Origin: Tenodera sinensis
Taxonomy: Eukaryota > Arthropoda > Insecta > Mantodea > Mantidae
Assembly (NCBI GenBank): GCA_030765045.1
Contig: CM060965.1
Span: forward strand, 62,314,787-62,378,786
DNA length: 64,000 bases
Direction of reading: 5' to 3'
The position numbers were made by a program, and so were the translations under genes. The notes below the pieces were generated by a model. That model did not search any database, was not told the origin of the DNA, and saw only the letters and a program-made list of their open reading frames with translations. Below are positions 1 to 12,156 of the stretch, one piece after another (positions within the stretch are counted from its first letter, which is position 1; the number at the start of each line of letters is the position of its first letter).

Positions 1-60
1 CATGCCATTAATCTACTGACATGGGGCTGTAGTTTTTAAGCACACTTAACAACCTTCGCT

Positions 61-125
61 CTGGGCCGGAGTTGAACCCGCTACCTTGGGATCAATAGGC
101 CAGTGTCTAACCAACTGTAACTGTG
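61..125 (-). repeat. SINE-like tRNA-related fragment
   Basis: On the minus strand this resembles a tRNA-derived SINE head: a B-box-like GGGTTCAACTCCGG precedes the segment, and a mutated A-box-like stretch lies at about 105-125. It runs toward the window edge, so its extent is unknown. Confidence 0.4.
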
Positions 126-339
126 TAACTGTGCAAGGCAACTGTATACCTGCTTCTACCGTACCTGGCAGATGGCATCAGGGCATCACACAGTCTACCT
201 ACTTTCATTATCCGTACATAAGTGGCAGATAATACCATATATTTTCATTTTTACTATTGTTTTAGACTTTAAGAATTTTGGGGTATAGTTTTGATTGTCC
301 AGACAGGAATTTACCTTCGTTAAAGAAGGAAATCGCGAA

Positions 340-425
340 AAAAAGATAGGTTGGCCCACGAGATTGAACCTGGACCTCCCAAATGCTTGCCACTTAGATT
401 ACTGCCTGAACCATTGCTCTCGGTA
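340..425 (-). repeat. SINE-like fragment (short tRNA-related family)
   Basis: The minus strand reads as a tRNA-like head with GCATTTGGGAGGTCC and GGTTCAATCTCG, a degenerate A/B-box pair. The same wording recurs at 29505, 56362 and, inverted, at 6855 and 53140. Only the head is visible here. Confidence 0.55.
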
Positions 426-574
426 AGCAAATATTGTTTATCTACAAACACAGTAATACCTATACCGCCACATTTATAATTAGTATTTGCATAGGTTACC
501 AAGTTTTCATCAATATTATTTTATTCGAATATAAATGTGAGCCATTTACGAACCTGAACTGGATAGAGCTCAGA

Positions 575-1060
575 ACTATCGAGCAAGATGGCTCCGCGGT
601 AACGTGTGAGGTTTACATTCTGGAGGTAATGAGTTCGATTCCCGTGACCAACCTTCCTGACCCAATGGGTTTTTTCGGGGTTTCCCCGGGTCGCTAGGCG
701 AATGCTGGGAAGGATAATTATCCCCGAATTTCCTGCCCTATTTTGTTTCATTAATCACTCTATTCATTCCTCATTTTTCAGGGTCGTAAGCGTCAGCGAA
801 GGCGTTAAATGCAGTTTGGCAGGTATGATATGCGCGCAGGAACTTTTTCCATCCCTCTTGTCTGAGGGTAGTATAGGCGGGCGGCATCTGGGGCCATTGG
901 ACCCCGCACTGAGGTTCCTGTGAGTTGGCCCCAGAAGACTGTCAATGTCTGTGCCGCTAGTCTGGGTCTGGCCGCCCGATTTATCCTCTCACCTCATCCT
1001 TCCTCCCGGGGTACCCCCATGGGGCACAGGTGCAATATGCCTTGCGTCAGTGCCGAACAT
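575..1060 (+). repeat. SINE-like element, longer copy
   Basis: It begins with GGCTCCGCGGTAACG (A-box-like) and GAGTTCGATTCCCG (B-box). A GC-rich body follows with GGGTTTCCCCGGG, GCGAATGCTGGG and a CATTAATCACTC tail motif shared in part with 31885-32065. The 820-1060 part is GC-rich and may be a longer body or a second repeat. Confidence 0.6.
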
Positions 1061-1970
1061 TCTCCGTACCTCTTCTGTTTCTACTCCTATTATAGCTGAG
1101 AACTACCCATACTTTCTTTTCATTTTAAGGAAAAGTTTCAGAAAAACCTTACCTCTAACCAAGATTCAAAATTAGCCCATTAATTGATAACCAAAAGCAC
1201 ACAAACACCCTATATCACGGTAGTTGGGGTATCAAGTGTCTCGGTTAATGTGATTCTGGTAAAGACCACAAAGTGTTATTTTAGTGGTAGGGGGAGAGGT
1301 AGAGAGAAAAAGAATGAGAGGGAGAGAGGGGGGAACGAAAAGGAGGTAGAGTAATGAAATAAAGATTAAAAGGCAGAAAGAATTGGTGGTTGAAGCATTG
1401 ATATAGAAGGTTGCATGCGTGTGTTTTGTGTAACTGTAGTTGCGTGATTCATGCGAGATTAAACAGCCGATATTCGCTGTAAATAGCATGTGGGCTAATG
1501 GAAAGAAACTTCTTAAATCACATCATATAATTATCTAAATAGAGTAATTAAAAAGAATTGTAAATTAAACAGCAATTTAAAACCTTTTTGTATCTTGCAC
1601 AGCACTTAGCTAGATAAGGTTCATGCATTTCTGAGTTGAGGATACCTTGAAACATAAAACAATATGAAGATATTTAAACAATTAAAAGAGTATGGTAACT
1701 AACTCTATTATGCTTTTCATTTTATATACGAGGCACATGGTCTTGAAACTGATCGTTAACAGACTAAATTTTAGCGTTATCCAAGATTATAAGTTTCATG
1801 CAATTCTAGTTTTTAATACCTCAGCACAAGGAACTACGTGAATTTTGCTGCTTGCGACCTGTATAGAGAATGAAAGGAATAACAGTTTACAGTTAAGTGC
1901 ACAGAAACGTGCCGATGTTTATAGTTTCCTATTGTTTTTCTTTATAACGGGACCGCTGTGTGTACATAAC

Positions 1971-2427
1971 TGTTAACAACCGAGACGGCAGAAAGAAAAG
2001 AGGTGTCGAGAACGTTCCCGAGACTTCTAGCCGAGTCTTTCCCGTGCGTGTATGTGTAGAAATTGAAAAATGTCCATGTAACAACATCTCTTATATATAA
2101 GGAGGCTAGAGTGAGTGAGTTTTAGAGTTGAGTTTCGGACATGAGTCAGTGTGCCAGTGAGTGTGAGACAGGCGTCGTCGTGAGAAGATTCAACAAACGT
2201 CCCGAGTGATTGTAACGTCTTAATTAGGGTCAATGAGAGTCGGAGGAAGTGAAGAAAGACACTAAAAGGACTGAGCAGTATTATAAGAACAGTTGTGATA
2301 GTCAGAAAGACTGTGGACTGCGTTAACGACAAGAAGGAAACTGTGTACTTGTGGTAACATTTTAGAAGACAATAAAGTGATAGAAAAGTAACCGACTGAA
2401 GTGACTGATTTTTGTCGTTTTGTCACA
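1971..2427 (+). mobile_element. Solo LTR-like segment, copy 1
   Basis: The segment is about 457 bp and starts TGTTAACA and ends TGTCACA, imperfect LTR-style TG...CA inverted termini. It aligns end to end with 12157-12636: shared blocks include GAGACTTCTAGC, GAGTGAGTGAGTTT, GACATGAGTC, AAGACACTAAAA and TTTTGTCGTTTTGT. A TATA box (TATATAA, 2094-2100) sits about 64 bp after a heat-shock-element-like array at 2010-2030. No gag or pol frame adjoins it, so it is read as a solo LTR. A clear target-site duplication is not visible. Confidence 0.7.
2010..2030 (+). promoter_or_regulatory. Heat-shock-element-like array in LTR copy 1
   Basis: GAA, TTC, GAG, TTC fall at exact 5-bp steps (2010, 2015, 2020, 2025). 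That is the HSF-binding pattern with one base off in the third unit. It lies upstream of the LTR TATA box. Confidence 0.5.
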
Positions 2428-3256
2428 ATACTTACTACATAAACCATTCGCGTTATGCGGGCACGATTCCTGCGCTCTACCTACCTTAGCCCTTACGACG
2501 TAGTAGACGTCTACACACTGCAAGGATAGGATTCTATTCACAGAATGTACCACCAAAACATTTTTATGCACTGTGTCAAGATAACTTCACTTTTCAACTT
2601 TAACAGGAGACGCTGAAAGTAGCAGGAAAAGAAATTATTCATGCGTAGGTATTGTTTACACCCATATCCAAACGCCGAGCCAGTCTTTGATACTTCCCGC
2701 ATTGTATGTTGTATTTGGAAGGAAAGAGAGGAGTAAATCGACCTTTGTACTATCAAGTGGTGTCCTATTAAGTTGGACTAAACATTGTGCATAAGAAAGG
2801 TCTACTATGAATTCACAAGACCAAAGGTATTTAAGACATTTTGTGTTATAAAAGACGATATGCAGTAAGCAGCAAATTAAAATTCTAGATTCGGCACAAT
2901 ACCTATATGTTGCAGATATTTTAGCTACGCCGAGAGATGGGTATCTAATATTCTAGTTTCATTCTTTCTTTTTACCTTTATTCCTATCGTAAGGGCTTGT
3001 TATACCTGGTTAATCAATTTTCTACATATGTACTGCATGTAACCAGGGATTTTTTAAAATCATTCTTAGGTAAACATACTGTATAGATAAATAGAATTGT
3101 CACTTGTTATATGACTAACGCTACTATATAACGGATACACGTATACACGATGGAGAAAGTCATGTGAATGTTCACATTTGATTTTTAAATGATTATATTA
3201 TTGTTACATTAGCTTTGTAAAATACTAGAGTCAGAGATTTTCATGACAATTAATGT

Positions 3257-3312
3257 AAAAAAAAAAAAAAAAAAAAAAAAAACAAAAAAAAAACAAAAAA
3301 AAAAAAAAAAAA
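3257..3312 (+). repeat. Poly(A) tract with two C interruptions
   Basis: This is a 56-bp A-rich run broken by two single C bases. It may be the tail of a decayed retroposon, but nothing upstream is recognisable. Confidence 0.9.
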
Positions 3313-3459
3313 CCATTTCCCGACAGAAGCTTTTGTTAACTTTGCTAATCTGTCTTTTACTACAAAGCGAGAACATCATTTTGCCAAATTAATACCAGTG
3401 CAGAAATTTAATGTATTTTTTCTGCACAAAATATGGAAGCGATTCATAATGTGAACTAT

Positions 3460-3870
3460 ACCTACAAGTGTCCCGAACTGCAACTGGTGGAGCCACTCAA
3501 GGACACGGCGAACCGGTGCAGCTACAAGAGCCGGAGCTGTTTCGAAGGAACACTTCCTTCTCTGGAAGTGTAAAATAACTGGCACTTCCTTACCTCCCGT
3601 TCCGTCTGAGTTACTTCCACAGCAGTTTTACTTCCATCCCGCCGGACTACAGCGGCCGAGTAAGATAAAAATCGGTTTGAGTGCTCTCTGCAAACGCCAA
3701 AAGGCTGTAAGATGTTTGGGGAGTGGTGGTTGGTTACCTACAATATCGTTCTCCAAGGTCTAGTAACGACTCGAACGCGTTTCCTTCCGTCTTGGCTTTA
3801 GTGGAGGCATGGGCACGAGAGGAGAGGTAGCGATTGAACTTGCCTTACTCATCCCACATTCTCTTGCTGA
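3460..3870. promoter_or_regulatory. GC-rich block with five ETS-type motifs
   Basis: This block has visibly higher GC than the flanking intron. It carries ACTTCC/GGAAGT at 3552, 3564, 3584, 3613 and 3630, five ETS cores within 84 bp, two of them as an inverted pair (CACTTCC...GGAAGTG). No recognisable coding frame occurs here. It is a candidate enhancer or alternative promoter in the Rx intron, by inference only. Confidence 0.35.
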
Positions 3871-4036
3871 GTGACGAAGATTGTTTTGATACAATCAGTG
3901 CAGTGGTGGCTTCGTTCCATCTGCGCGGTTGCAATACTTTTTAAGCTGTTGTTAACTATTTTGTTTATATTAAACATATGTCGCATACAATAATTAATTA
4001 TTACAGCCACCTACTGCAATTATCAAATTACATATC

Positions 4037-4147
4037 CAATAGAACGTAGTTTTCGGACTTGTGCGTCCTGACCCAGTAGACGAATAAGCATCTGACGTTT
4101 CGCCCATTACTCCGTTGAGCATCTTCAGAGAAGATAACGTTCTATTG
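4037..4147 (-). repeat. Palindrome-closed module with GCGAAACGTC
   Basis: Perfect 11-bp inverted arms (CAATAGAACGT at 4037-4047 and its complement at 4137-4147) enclose a segment. On the minus strand it contains CTGAAGA, then a GCTC/GGGC stem, then GAAAC and GTC. These are the ordered conserved words of a hammerhead ribozyme core, as found in Penelope-like elements and retrozymes. The helix next to the core does not pair on inspection, so an active ribozyme is not claimed. Confidence 0.35.
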
Positions 4148-5375
4148 AATCAACGCCGGCATAGAATTCCTAAGCATGAAAATTACATCATCTTCAAGTT
4201 TATAACCTTCTTGTTTCTTATGTACGTAATATCTTACTCAGCCCAACCTTTAGAAGAAAAAATTTTAATCCCATTAGTTTATAATTTATTTTATCGATAG
4301 AGACAGCTCTAATTAATGTTAAAAAGAGGAATAGATGATTACGTATTATGTTTCATTTCTTAACATTGTAATAAACCAAATGGATTAAAATAATCATTTC
4401 CATGAGTACGAATTATAATTACCAAAATTCTACGCTGCCTTATGATTTACATAATAAATTGTTTCTTTTTCACAATAAATAAAATCACTAAACTTCCATT
4501 GATATTCGCCCATAAAATATTTTAAAACTATTTGATCATAAATTGTGTGGTTTTAAACTAAATATTGTGTTAAAACTTTGAAACGCGAAATACAATAGTT
4601 TATATTAAATAAACTAATAAGACACTAAACCCCTAAAAAGTGAAATCTTGTTGTCCCGTCTTTTTATTTACAAATACGAATATTCAGAAAGCACCTTTTA
4701 AAATTGTAAATAAATACCTGGAAGATCGCCAAGGTTTGCTTTATCTTCTGATCACAGTGACGCTTGAAACTGCAACGCTTTGCGAACTGAAATCCGCACA
4801 GCAAACCTTCCTGTTTTTGTAACTTATAAAAATAATATCTGCCACTCTTCATGAAACAGTCATCCTGATGAAGCCATACTCGCCACTCAATGAGGCATGT
4901 TGGAAGAAAACCTAAAGCTGAACAAAACTGAAATGGAGGGGCGGTGGAGTGAGGCAAGAGTGTGTTTCAGTGGAGTGACCCTTTTGAGCCGATTTTGTCT
5001 GTGTCTGACATATAGCGATTTAACCATAGTCAGTCCTGTGTCTACAGAGTGAAGAATAATTGCACCCAACAACACTTGTAAAATAAACCTTTTTAAACCG
5101 GAATGTCCAATATGATCAGGGTTTTCTTTTCCTTTTTTTCTTTCGCCACTTAAGCTCAGGGGGGAGGGGGAGAAAGAAAGGCTGACTTGAATTCATTTTA
5201 AATCACATATGGAAGCAGGAAGAAGTCACGTGCGCCTCAGCGTGGCCGCTGTACAACTAGGAAAATCCATTAGTTTTGCAGGTGGTTGTGTTGGTGTTTA
5301 TGTTCGCGTGATTTGTCTATCTTGATGTTTTAGCTAAGTTTGGCCGAGACTTAAGGATGGATTAATTTCAGAATT

Positions 5376-5392
5376 GTGTATTTCTCCTGCAG
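5376..5392 (+). promoter_or_regulatory. Splice acceptor of the Rx homeobox exon
   Basis: A short pyrimidine-rich run (tttctcctgcag) ends in AG at 5391-5392. It lies immediately before codons that match the Rx N-terminal flank. A second AG at 5370-5371 is weaker and would add seven residues (LCISPAG) in the same frame, so it cannot be ruled out. Confidence 0.8.
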
Positions 5393-5706
5393 GAGAGAAC
5401 AGTAACTCAAACGATGGCCTGAGCGACCTCCGGTGTCAGCACCACCACGACAAAAGCTGCAGCGAGGACGAGGCTGCTAGTCCTGTCGGGGGCAGCACGG
5501 GGTCGGGTGCGGGGGGCGGTGGTCTGGGAGACGGAGGCGGGTCTGGTAGCGACGCCAGCAAGAAGAAACATAGGAGAAACCGCACCACCTTTACCACCTA
5601 CCAACTCCATGAGTTGGAGAGGGCCTTCGAGAAGTCACACTATCCAGACGTGTACAGCAGAGAGGAACTGGCCATGAAAGTCAACTTGCCCGAAGTTCGA
5701 GTCCAG
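5393..5706 (+). CDS. Rx: Internal exon of retinal homeobox gene Rx (Rax)
   Basis: This exon encodes part of a paired-class transcription factor that acts in the nucleus and specifies anterior brain and eye tissue in animals. It has 104 complete codons after a two-base remainder of a split codon, so the upstream intron is phase 1. Residues 1-55 or so are acidic, then Ser/Gly-rich, ending in a basic KKK run. The homeodomain starts at His (5569-5571) and its first 46 residues are present, including F8, L16, F20 and the HYPDVYSREELAMKVNLPEV stretch, which matches Rx rather than Arx, Alx or Drgx. The exon stops after Gln46, before the WF of helix 3; an intron between residues 46 and 47 is typical of paired-class genes. 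The octapeptide, the rest of helix 3 and the OAR domain are not in the window. GC content is far above the flanks. The upstream in-frame TTG lies in the intron and is not a start. Confidence 0.96.
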
Positions 5707-5712
5707 GTAGGA
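5704..5712 (+). promoter_or_regulatory. Splice donor after homeodomain residue 46
   Basis: CAG|gtagga is a near-consensus U2 donor with GT at 5707-5708. It sits exactly between the codons for Gln46 and Val47, giving a phase-0 intron. Reading through the donor meets a stop codon at 5722-5724. Confidence 0.92.
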
Positions 5713-6239
5713 CTATTCTCATAAATGCATAGTTGGTTGCATAGTTAGTCGTAACTAGGTATACATTTAGTCATAGGCGCTTCACCATAACGATGGGATC
5801 GAACAATTATTTCAGTTAGCAACTAGCTTAAAATGAGGTAATAAACAGAGTTGGGGTAAGCAACGCATAAAATGTTTTAAAACTTGCCCTTAAAGGAATT
5901 AGAAATAAAGGACTACTGATTATCAGAATTTAAGTACTGCAGATTTTATGTATTAAGATTAGTGTACAACAAGATATACATTAATTTATACATTGACATA
6001 ACTACTATAAAAGTAGAAAAGTACGACAAATGAGATAACATACAAAATTAATTTAAAAACGAGCTTGTTTAATATTCTTAGATGAAGAATCTGGAAATAA
6101 GCTTCAAGAAAATAGTTTTTGAAGCAGTGTCACAAAATTATAGTATTATTTTAAATAATGTGCCATAATGCTAATGTAGAGGGTTCGTACTCATTATTGA
6201 GAAAAAGGAATCACTGACCCGTCTCATACCTACAGCTGA

Positions 6240-6440
6240 CACAAAGCTTAATGGCGGGTGGCAGAATGTCAATACAAACTCCAAGCAGAGGCTTGCAATG
6301 CCTTGCTAAGTTGTATAGCTAAATACGCTGTGAAACCACGCTGTAAAGCCGCTGATGTAAATATTTGCGCCCACAAAACTTGTTTGGACAACAGGAAAGA
6401 GAATAGTAGTGATCAGCTATCAGCCGCCATTAAATGTGTG
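6240..6440. mobile_element. Short TIR element (family D), copy 1
   Basis: About 200 bp, bounded by TTAATGGCGG on the left and its inverse CCGCCATTAA on the right. The interior (GCTGTGAAACCACGCTGTAAAGCCG, given here only as a match) recurs at 26837-27011 and 59075-59205. It has no coding capacity, so it looks like a MITE. Confidence 0.65.
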
Positions 6441-6854
6441 CCTGTCATAGTTTTGGACCTAAATTGTTAACCGTAATTATATATGCTTCCCCAACAATAG
6501 GCATCCCTTCTCCATAAGCAACCTTTCTGTACTAAATTATTAAATAGAAGAGATATTTTTTTCTGAGAATGTGAGTAAAGGATGTACAAAGCTAATCAGT
6601 TGAATAGCGAAATTTCTGTTCCTTGAAATGTTATCCTTAAGCAAAATGCCTTCTTCGGATACCCTCTTCTTTGGAGGACTTACCAGCCAATGCCTTGGGA
6701 CAGTATCCTGTCGAGGGGCAAGCAAACCTTGGGCCAAAACATAATATCCGGGATGGATTATCAGACCAGTGCCTGGTATGGCGGTGAAAGAAGAAACTGA
6801 AACGTAGCGATGAAAGAGATGACAGGAAAGTCCGTGGATTATATCATCCAACTC

Positions 6855-6975
6855 ACTCGTCTAATCACCGAGGAAAACCGTGAAAAAACCTTCGGTCAAA
6901 TTGGTCGACCACAGGGTTTGAACCAGGAACCTCCCGAATACGAGTCACTCACGTTACCGCGGTGGCAGCATGTGT
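6855..6975 (-). repeat. SINE-like fragment (short tRNA-related family)
   Basis: On the minus strand CCGCGGTAACGTGAGTGAC resembles an A box. It is followed by GGGAGGTTCCTGG, GGTTCAAACCC (B box) and a GGTTTTTTCACGGTTTTCC body. It shares this order with the copies at 575 and 31885. Confidence 0.6.
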
Positions 6976-7794
6976 AGATGTCAATAATATAAAATACACT
7001 CGATGTAAATATAAAAATTACTAGATAAAGACGCAAACGAAAAGAAAATTACAAAATAATAACATCGAATATCCTCAAATAGAAAAGGCATGATAAAACT
7101 GACATAATAAATATGGATTTTTATAAGTTGAGATCCATGTTCAGGATTTAGGCAACACTTGGCAGTGCCTATGAGGGAATAATTAAATGATGACGTTTCA
7201 TCGGAATCCACTTCATGTATAAATGCCGTGAAGGCAATAAAGGCAACTATGACATTTCTGAGATGCCAATATTTTTTTACCCTAATTGCATTGCATTGGC
7301 TGCAATACTTCAGGTATAAAAAGTTTTAATACAGTTTTATCACATGTTTATTTTCCCTTCCTAGTACCACCATAAAAGAGAATGACATGCGAACTAGTAC
7401 CTAGACTTTAATCCACATTTCAGTTTTATAAACATAACAATCTTAAGAACTCCTATACGTAATTTTGCTGATTTAATAATGTGCACACAGATCTTTGTAC
7501 ACGAATTCGTCTCTTCCAACATATAAATAAACATTTCCGAAATAATTGTGGCTGTATCAAAAATGATAAATAAATAATATGAGCTTTTTTAAAATGAGAT
7601 TCAGAATTCACAGTTCAGAAGCATATTTGATTACATGCATAATATAACTCATATGGGAGCACGAGTTACAAAAACGCCAGAAATTAAAGGTCTGAGAGAA
7701 TTAGCATAGCTAATGTTTAAAAAAATCTCATGTGTTAAGTTCACATGACTTTTTTTTACCAGTTCTTCAACTTATTTTTACAGAAGCTTATACT

Positions 7795-8616
7795 CCTCTC
7801 TACTTTATGTTAATCGCGATAAAACCTGTATAAATGGTTTTAGCACATAGGTACAACAGGAACAGGAGAATACACTAGACTTAAGTGATAATAAATTTGT
7901 TTAAGATCTGGTCGCTGCGCGATGACTGATACTTCGTTCCATTTCGAAGAATGAATAACGACTAGTACAGGTGTTTGTAGATTTAGACTAATAACAAGAA
8001 ATATTCCAAAAATGATTAACTCTACGAACAAAGAAAGTATTACACAAATTGTGTTTTTATTAAGATCAACATTTTTATGTGACCAAATTTTGTTCATCTC
8101 TTACGGTTTACAATTTTTTAAATTTCTTTTTATTTAATCACCATACCCCACAGCATGTAGCTATATTATCTGATTTATATTACCTTAGTTATTGTGTTAT
8201 GTTACAATAATTCAAAGTTTATGCTGTAACACAATGTACAAGTGGCCCCCAATATTTGTTCTTAAAGTCACTGTGGTTTATTGGCCAGTTCTCTCCACTT
8301 CTAGTTCTGGCATTGAGGATCCTGCGCTGCCGATCCGATATTGGGCAGTCCCAGTTATGCAAGAGAATGAAGAGGACATCAAAGTCTACTCCCAGAAAAT
8401 TCAAAATATACATTTCATTTTTCATCATAATATCTTGAACATAAGATACTTCAATCAAAATTGTTAGACATTTTTAAGAAAACTAAAAGTTTCTAAATAT
8501 TTTCATGTAAACGTTAGTTTGAGATGGGGGAATTTTCTAGAACATTTTCGTGTCTCAGCTTTGGAAGATGATCAGCTTAAATGCCAAGTTCTGATTTTTG
8601 GTTTTTGAGTTATTCT

Positions 8617-8668
<52 letters not shown>

Positions 8669-8830
8669 ATACACACATATACACACAATGTCTAACGCTG
8701 TTTTTGTTGGATCCAGGGAGCCTCAAAACGCTTATTTCCTGTCAAATCTCGACATCGAAATTTTCGGTGGAGTGCAATATTTTCCCTACTTATGTACCAT
8801 GCGTAATAGAGAAAGTAAAAAGGGGTAGGA
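7795..8830 (+). mobile_element. Dispersed family A, copy 1, with internal (TC)n
   Basis: The 5' part has TCTACTTTATGTTAATCG, the middle has CTCTTACGGTTTAC and ATATACATTTCATTTTTC, and the 3' half has GGGGGAATTTTCTAGAAC and TTTTTGAGTTATTCTGTTC. A (TC)n run at 8619-8666 is followed by a roughly 120-bp tail shared with 60110-60235 (CTCAAAACGC, GGTGGAGTGCAATATTTTCC, ACCATGCGTAATAGA). About 270 bp of unrelated DNA interrupts the middle (8105-8370). No long coding frame is present. Confidence 0.65.
8619..8666 (+). repeat. (TC)n microsatellite
   Basis: There are 24 uninterrupted TC units inside family A copy 1, at the site where other copies carry CA- or CAGA-type repeats. Confidence 0.98.
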
Positions 8831-11800
8831 AAGTTTGTATAAGAGATTTATGGAAAAATTAACAAAGGAAAGTTAAAGTAGAGTAATAAATTATCCCTGT
8901 GGTGTACGGGAACATGGCAAGCAATAAAACACGATGTCGGAGTAGATTTGTTACCCACATGTAGCACTGTGGGCAAGAACTGCAGTAGTTACATGACCAG
9001 AAAACCAAATTAGAGCACGGCAAAGGTAAAACTTGTGCCATAACGTATCTTGGCATCTCACAAACATGATGAACGTATCACGTGATGCAATGTCGTGTAT
9101 CATGACAAACGTCAAAACGCTGCACGTATTTTGGGTGACAGAAGTCATGACGTCCATTACTGGGTGATTTAAAATACACTTCGCGGAAACTTGGCCTATA
9201 AATTACAGTGTGATAATTTTACCACCATACAGCAGTTACCTATGCAACGAGCTTATTCTCTTATCAATACTGTGCAAGACGTACGGCTTCTGTTGTTTAT
9301 TTGCTTAATATTTCATAAACATTAAATTCGCGATAAGTAAAACGCAATGTATGAGTTATGCAACAGCAGATCACATATAAAATTTTTGTAAACCATAACG
9401 CAAATTAAGTCTCTTAGCTTGAATCCTGTTCCTTACAACCTCGCCCCATTGACATGTATTCCCCCGGGCTCCACCTCCATCTCCTTTCCCCTGATTGGCT
9501 AATGTGTATCTTTGAACAACGATGAAGAAGATAAACAAGCCCTGTGCAATGCACAATCAGGCGATAAAACGATATCAATACACTATCATGATACTTTCGT
9601 CATTCTGAGAGACAGGTTTAAACTGAAGTAGTCTCCTATCTACTAGTAGATAGAATATAAAAGTACTCCAGATGCGTTGACTCTGTTACGTAACATATTT
9701 TAGTCATACATGATGAAAAAGTAAATCTGGCAGTTCTCTTCAAATAAATGGTTATGTTTTAGTTTCCACTTTTAACTTGTATCTTAAATATACAAGTACG
9801 GTCAATAACCCATGCATTGAGTAGGTATTTGTCTAATTACTTGGCGTTTACAAAATATCTGATCTTGCTGGTTTGAATATTTCTACATTATAGACAGTAT
9901 GTTTGCAACGTAAAATACTCGTTTGTTTATTTTATAGTCAAATGCAAAGAAAATGTAACATAATTCCTAGAGTAATTTTCACCTGAGTTCTGGCATAGCC
10001 GCAACGATTATTAGAAAATATAACAAGTCTTATGTGAATACTCTATAACATCATACGCAATGGCTAAGAAGAAAGAAGGAAAAGGAATCTATGTCATTTT
10101 GTGGAATTAAATTAAAATATTAATAAATTGGAAAATGTTTAAAAACACCGGGATAAATAAACTGTAATATTGTTTCTTTTTCCTACACTTTTTAACTAAC
10201 AATTTTCTCCCTTCATTTAGGTGTCAAGGGTGAAATTTTATTGGTTTATTCAAGAGAAACTCTCCTTGTGTTTTCTTACCTAACATCAATATCTAACCTT
10301 GGAACTGTGTGTTGGTCAATTCCCATGACGCTTGTGACAATATTTAATTATTCATATTTAAATACCTGCGCTGTTGCAATACATCAAAAAGCAATTTTCC
10401 TTCACACACTCAAATGCTGTAAGATGCTTGCATTTTCATGCTAGAAACGTGAAAATTTTGTGTGCTGCATATTCTGCAAACTAAAGTTAGAACGCTACAG
10501 TAATGTATTATGGATAAAGTAGATATTTGTACAATTAAAACATAAATATGGTATTTTTACATCCAGTGGGTTACTTTGTTAAAGGATTTTCATGCATTCA
10601 ATATTCAAATTATAATCTTCTTATATTTTACGCATTTCAAATTTCAAACATAAAAGTTCTGGGAACAGATAAATTTTGACACTGATATAGAAAAAAGCAG
10701 TATTAGTTCTGACAGCGAGGCTCTGTACACAAGAGAGAATAAAAAATGTGTAAAACAGAAATTTTCTCTATGGTATTTGACTGTTAGAATGTATTGAAGT
10801 GTTGCGTCCTTTCTTGAGTCACTATAGGTATTTGTTGTAATAAGCATCAATGAACTGGATAGAAAAATAGTTTCTTGTGAAATGGTTATGAAATGATATG
10901 CGAATGTTATACACGGAATTCTTTTTTAAGGTGAAAAGAAATTGGTTAGACCACAGATTACCAGTGGTCATTCCTGTAGGATTTACTCCTACTACTCTAA
11001 CAGGAAGCTTGACTTTTTGTAGAACTTAGGCTGTGAATGTTAAATTAATTTATCAAATGTTTTTCCTTCAGTCCAGGAACACTTGCTCCGATTTCCTTCA
11101 TTGGACTAACTTGCATGTCTTCCTGTTCAATTTATTTCCCCAAATTCGCTTTATTGTGTGACAAAATGTCAGGTTTATTTGTTTCATCTTTTGCTGGCCC
11201 CAGAGCTCATTCCCAAATGTCAACATTCCTCAAGTGGGATGGGTACGCCGGTAGTGACGTTGCCCCCTAGGACAGCAAGCCGACGACTAATGAGACAATC
11301 GGATTATGGCGGAATTCACTCGTTCCTCGGGGACTTAGCGATGTAGGGGCGGCTCAAATCTCCCCTCCCACCACCTCACCACAGTGGAAAATTGGATAGA
11401 ATATTTTGAGAACAAGAATAATAATAATCTGATGTTTAAGATACACTTCTCCTAGCAGAAGGTACCTATCCCGGATACTACTAAGAGATCTTATTGAGAA
11501 CAAATTAAATTAACTTTAAGCAATCAATAATTATAAACTTAAGAAAACAAAAGCATGCATCTTGCACACGTAGAATCAATTCAAAATACATAAAAATAGA
11601 TAACTGAAGCAGATGAACAGCTTATATACTGTGTGCACATTAGGAGGTGGAGTGGGCATTGTTAAGTTATGCGGAAACTTTGACATTGCAACAAAACAAG
11701 AAAAAACCATTAGAAGTACACTTAAATGTAGCAGAATAAAGGGAGAAATTTGGAGCATATGAAAAGGACAGATAAAATAAGCAACGAGGTACTTTTGAGA

Positions 11801-12156
11801 GAGTGGGTGAAGGAAGAGCAATATTGAACATGACCAGGAAGAGGGGAAAGAAGCTTGCTGGGACGTCGATGAAAAGAGATTCTTTGAAGATAAAGACGAA
11901 TAGCAATAGGTTCAAGGAGGAAGACACCAGGTGATAGACAATATTTATATAACGACTTCATGTAAATAAGAACAGGGCATATGGAATAGGGCGTCCGGAC
12001 TTGCATCGAAGGACCTAAATATTATTGTGACTACGTCCTCGGGGCACAACAAAGGACGAGGGAGGCCGGACTGCTTCATACCAGATGTCGGGCCGGCGAG
12101 AAAAAAACGGCGTTGAAGGTCAGGTTACCTCGTGCAACTATTTGTGTGTTCGTGAC

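Larger units (their letters stand above)
1..5392 (+). other. Upstream Rx intron (partial)
   Basis: No open frame here resembles the Rx N-terminus or its octapeptide, and the exon at 5393 opens mid-codon, so this is read as intron. It contains SINE-like pieces near 61-125, 340-425 and 575-1060, an LTR-like segment, a poly(A) run, a GC-rich ETS-motif block and AT-rich spacer (1100-1960, 2430-3250 and 4150-5370) where I see no further feature. Confidence 0.7.

Noticed and set aside
8525..8550. TTCtaGAAcaTTTtcG considered as another heat-shock element
   Set aside because: It is a mutated form of a family A block (consensus ATTTTCTTCAAAA) and other copies do not show the pattern.
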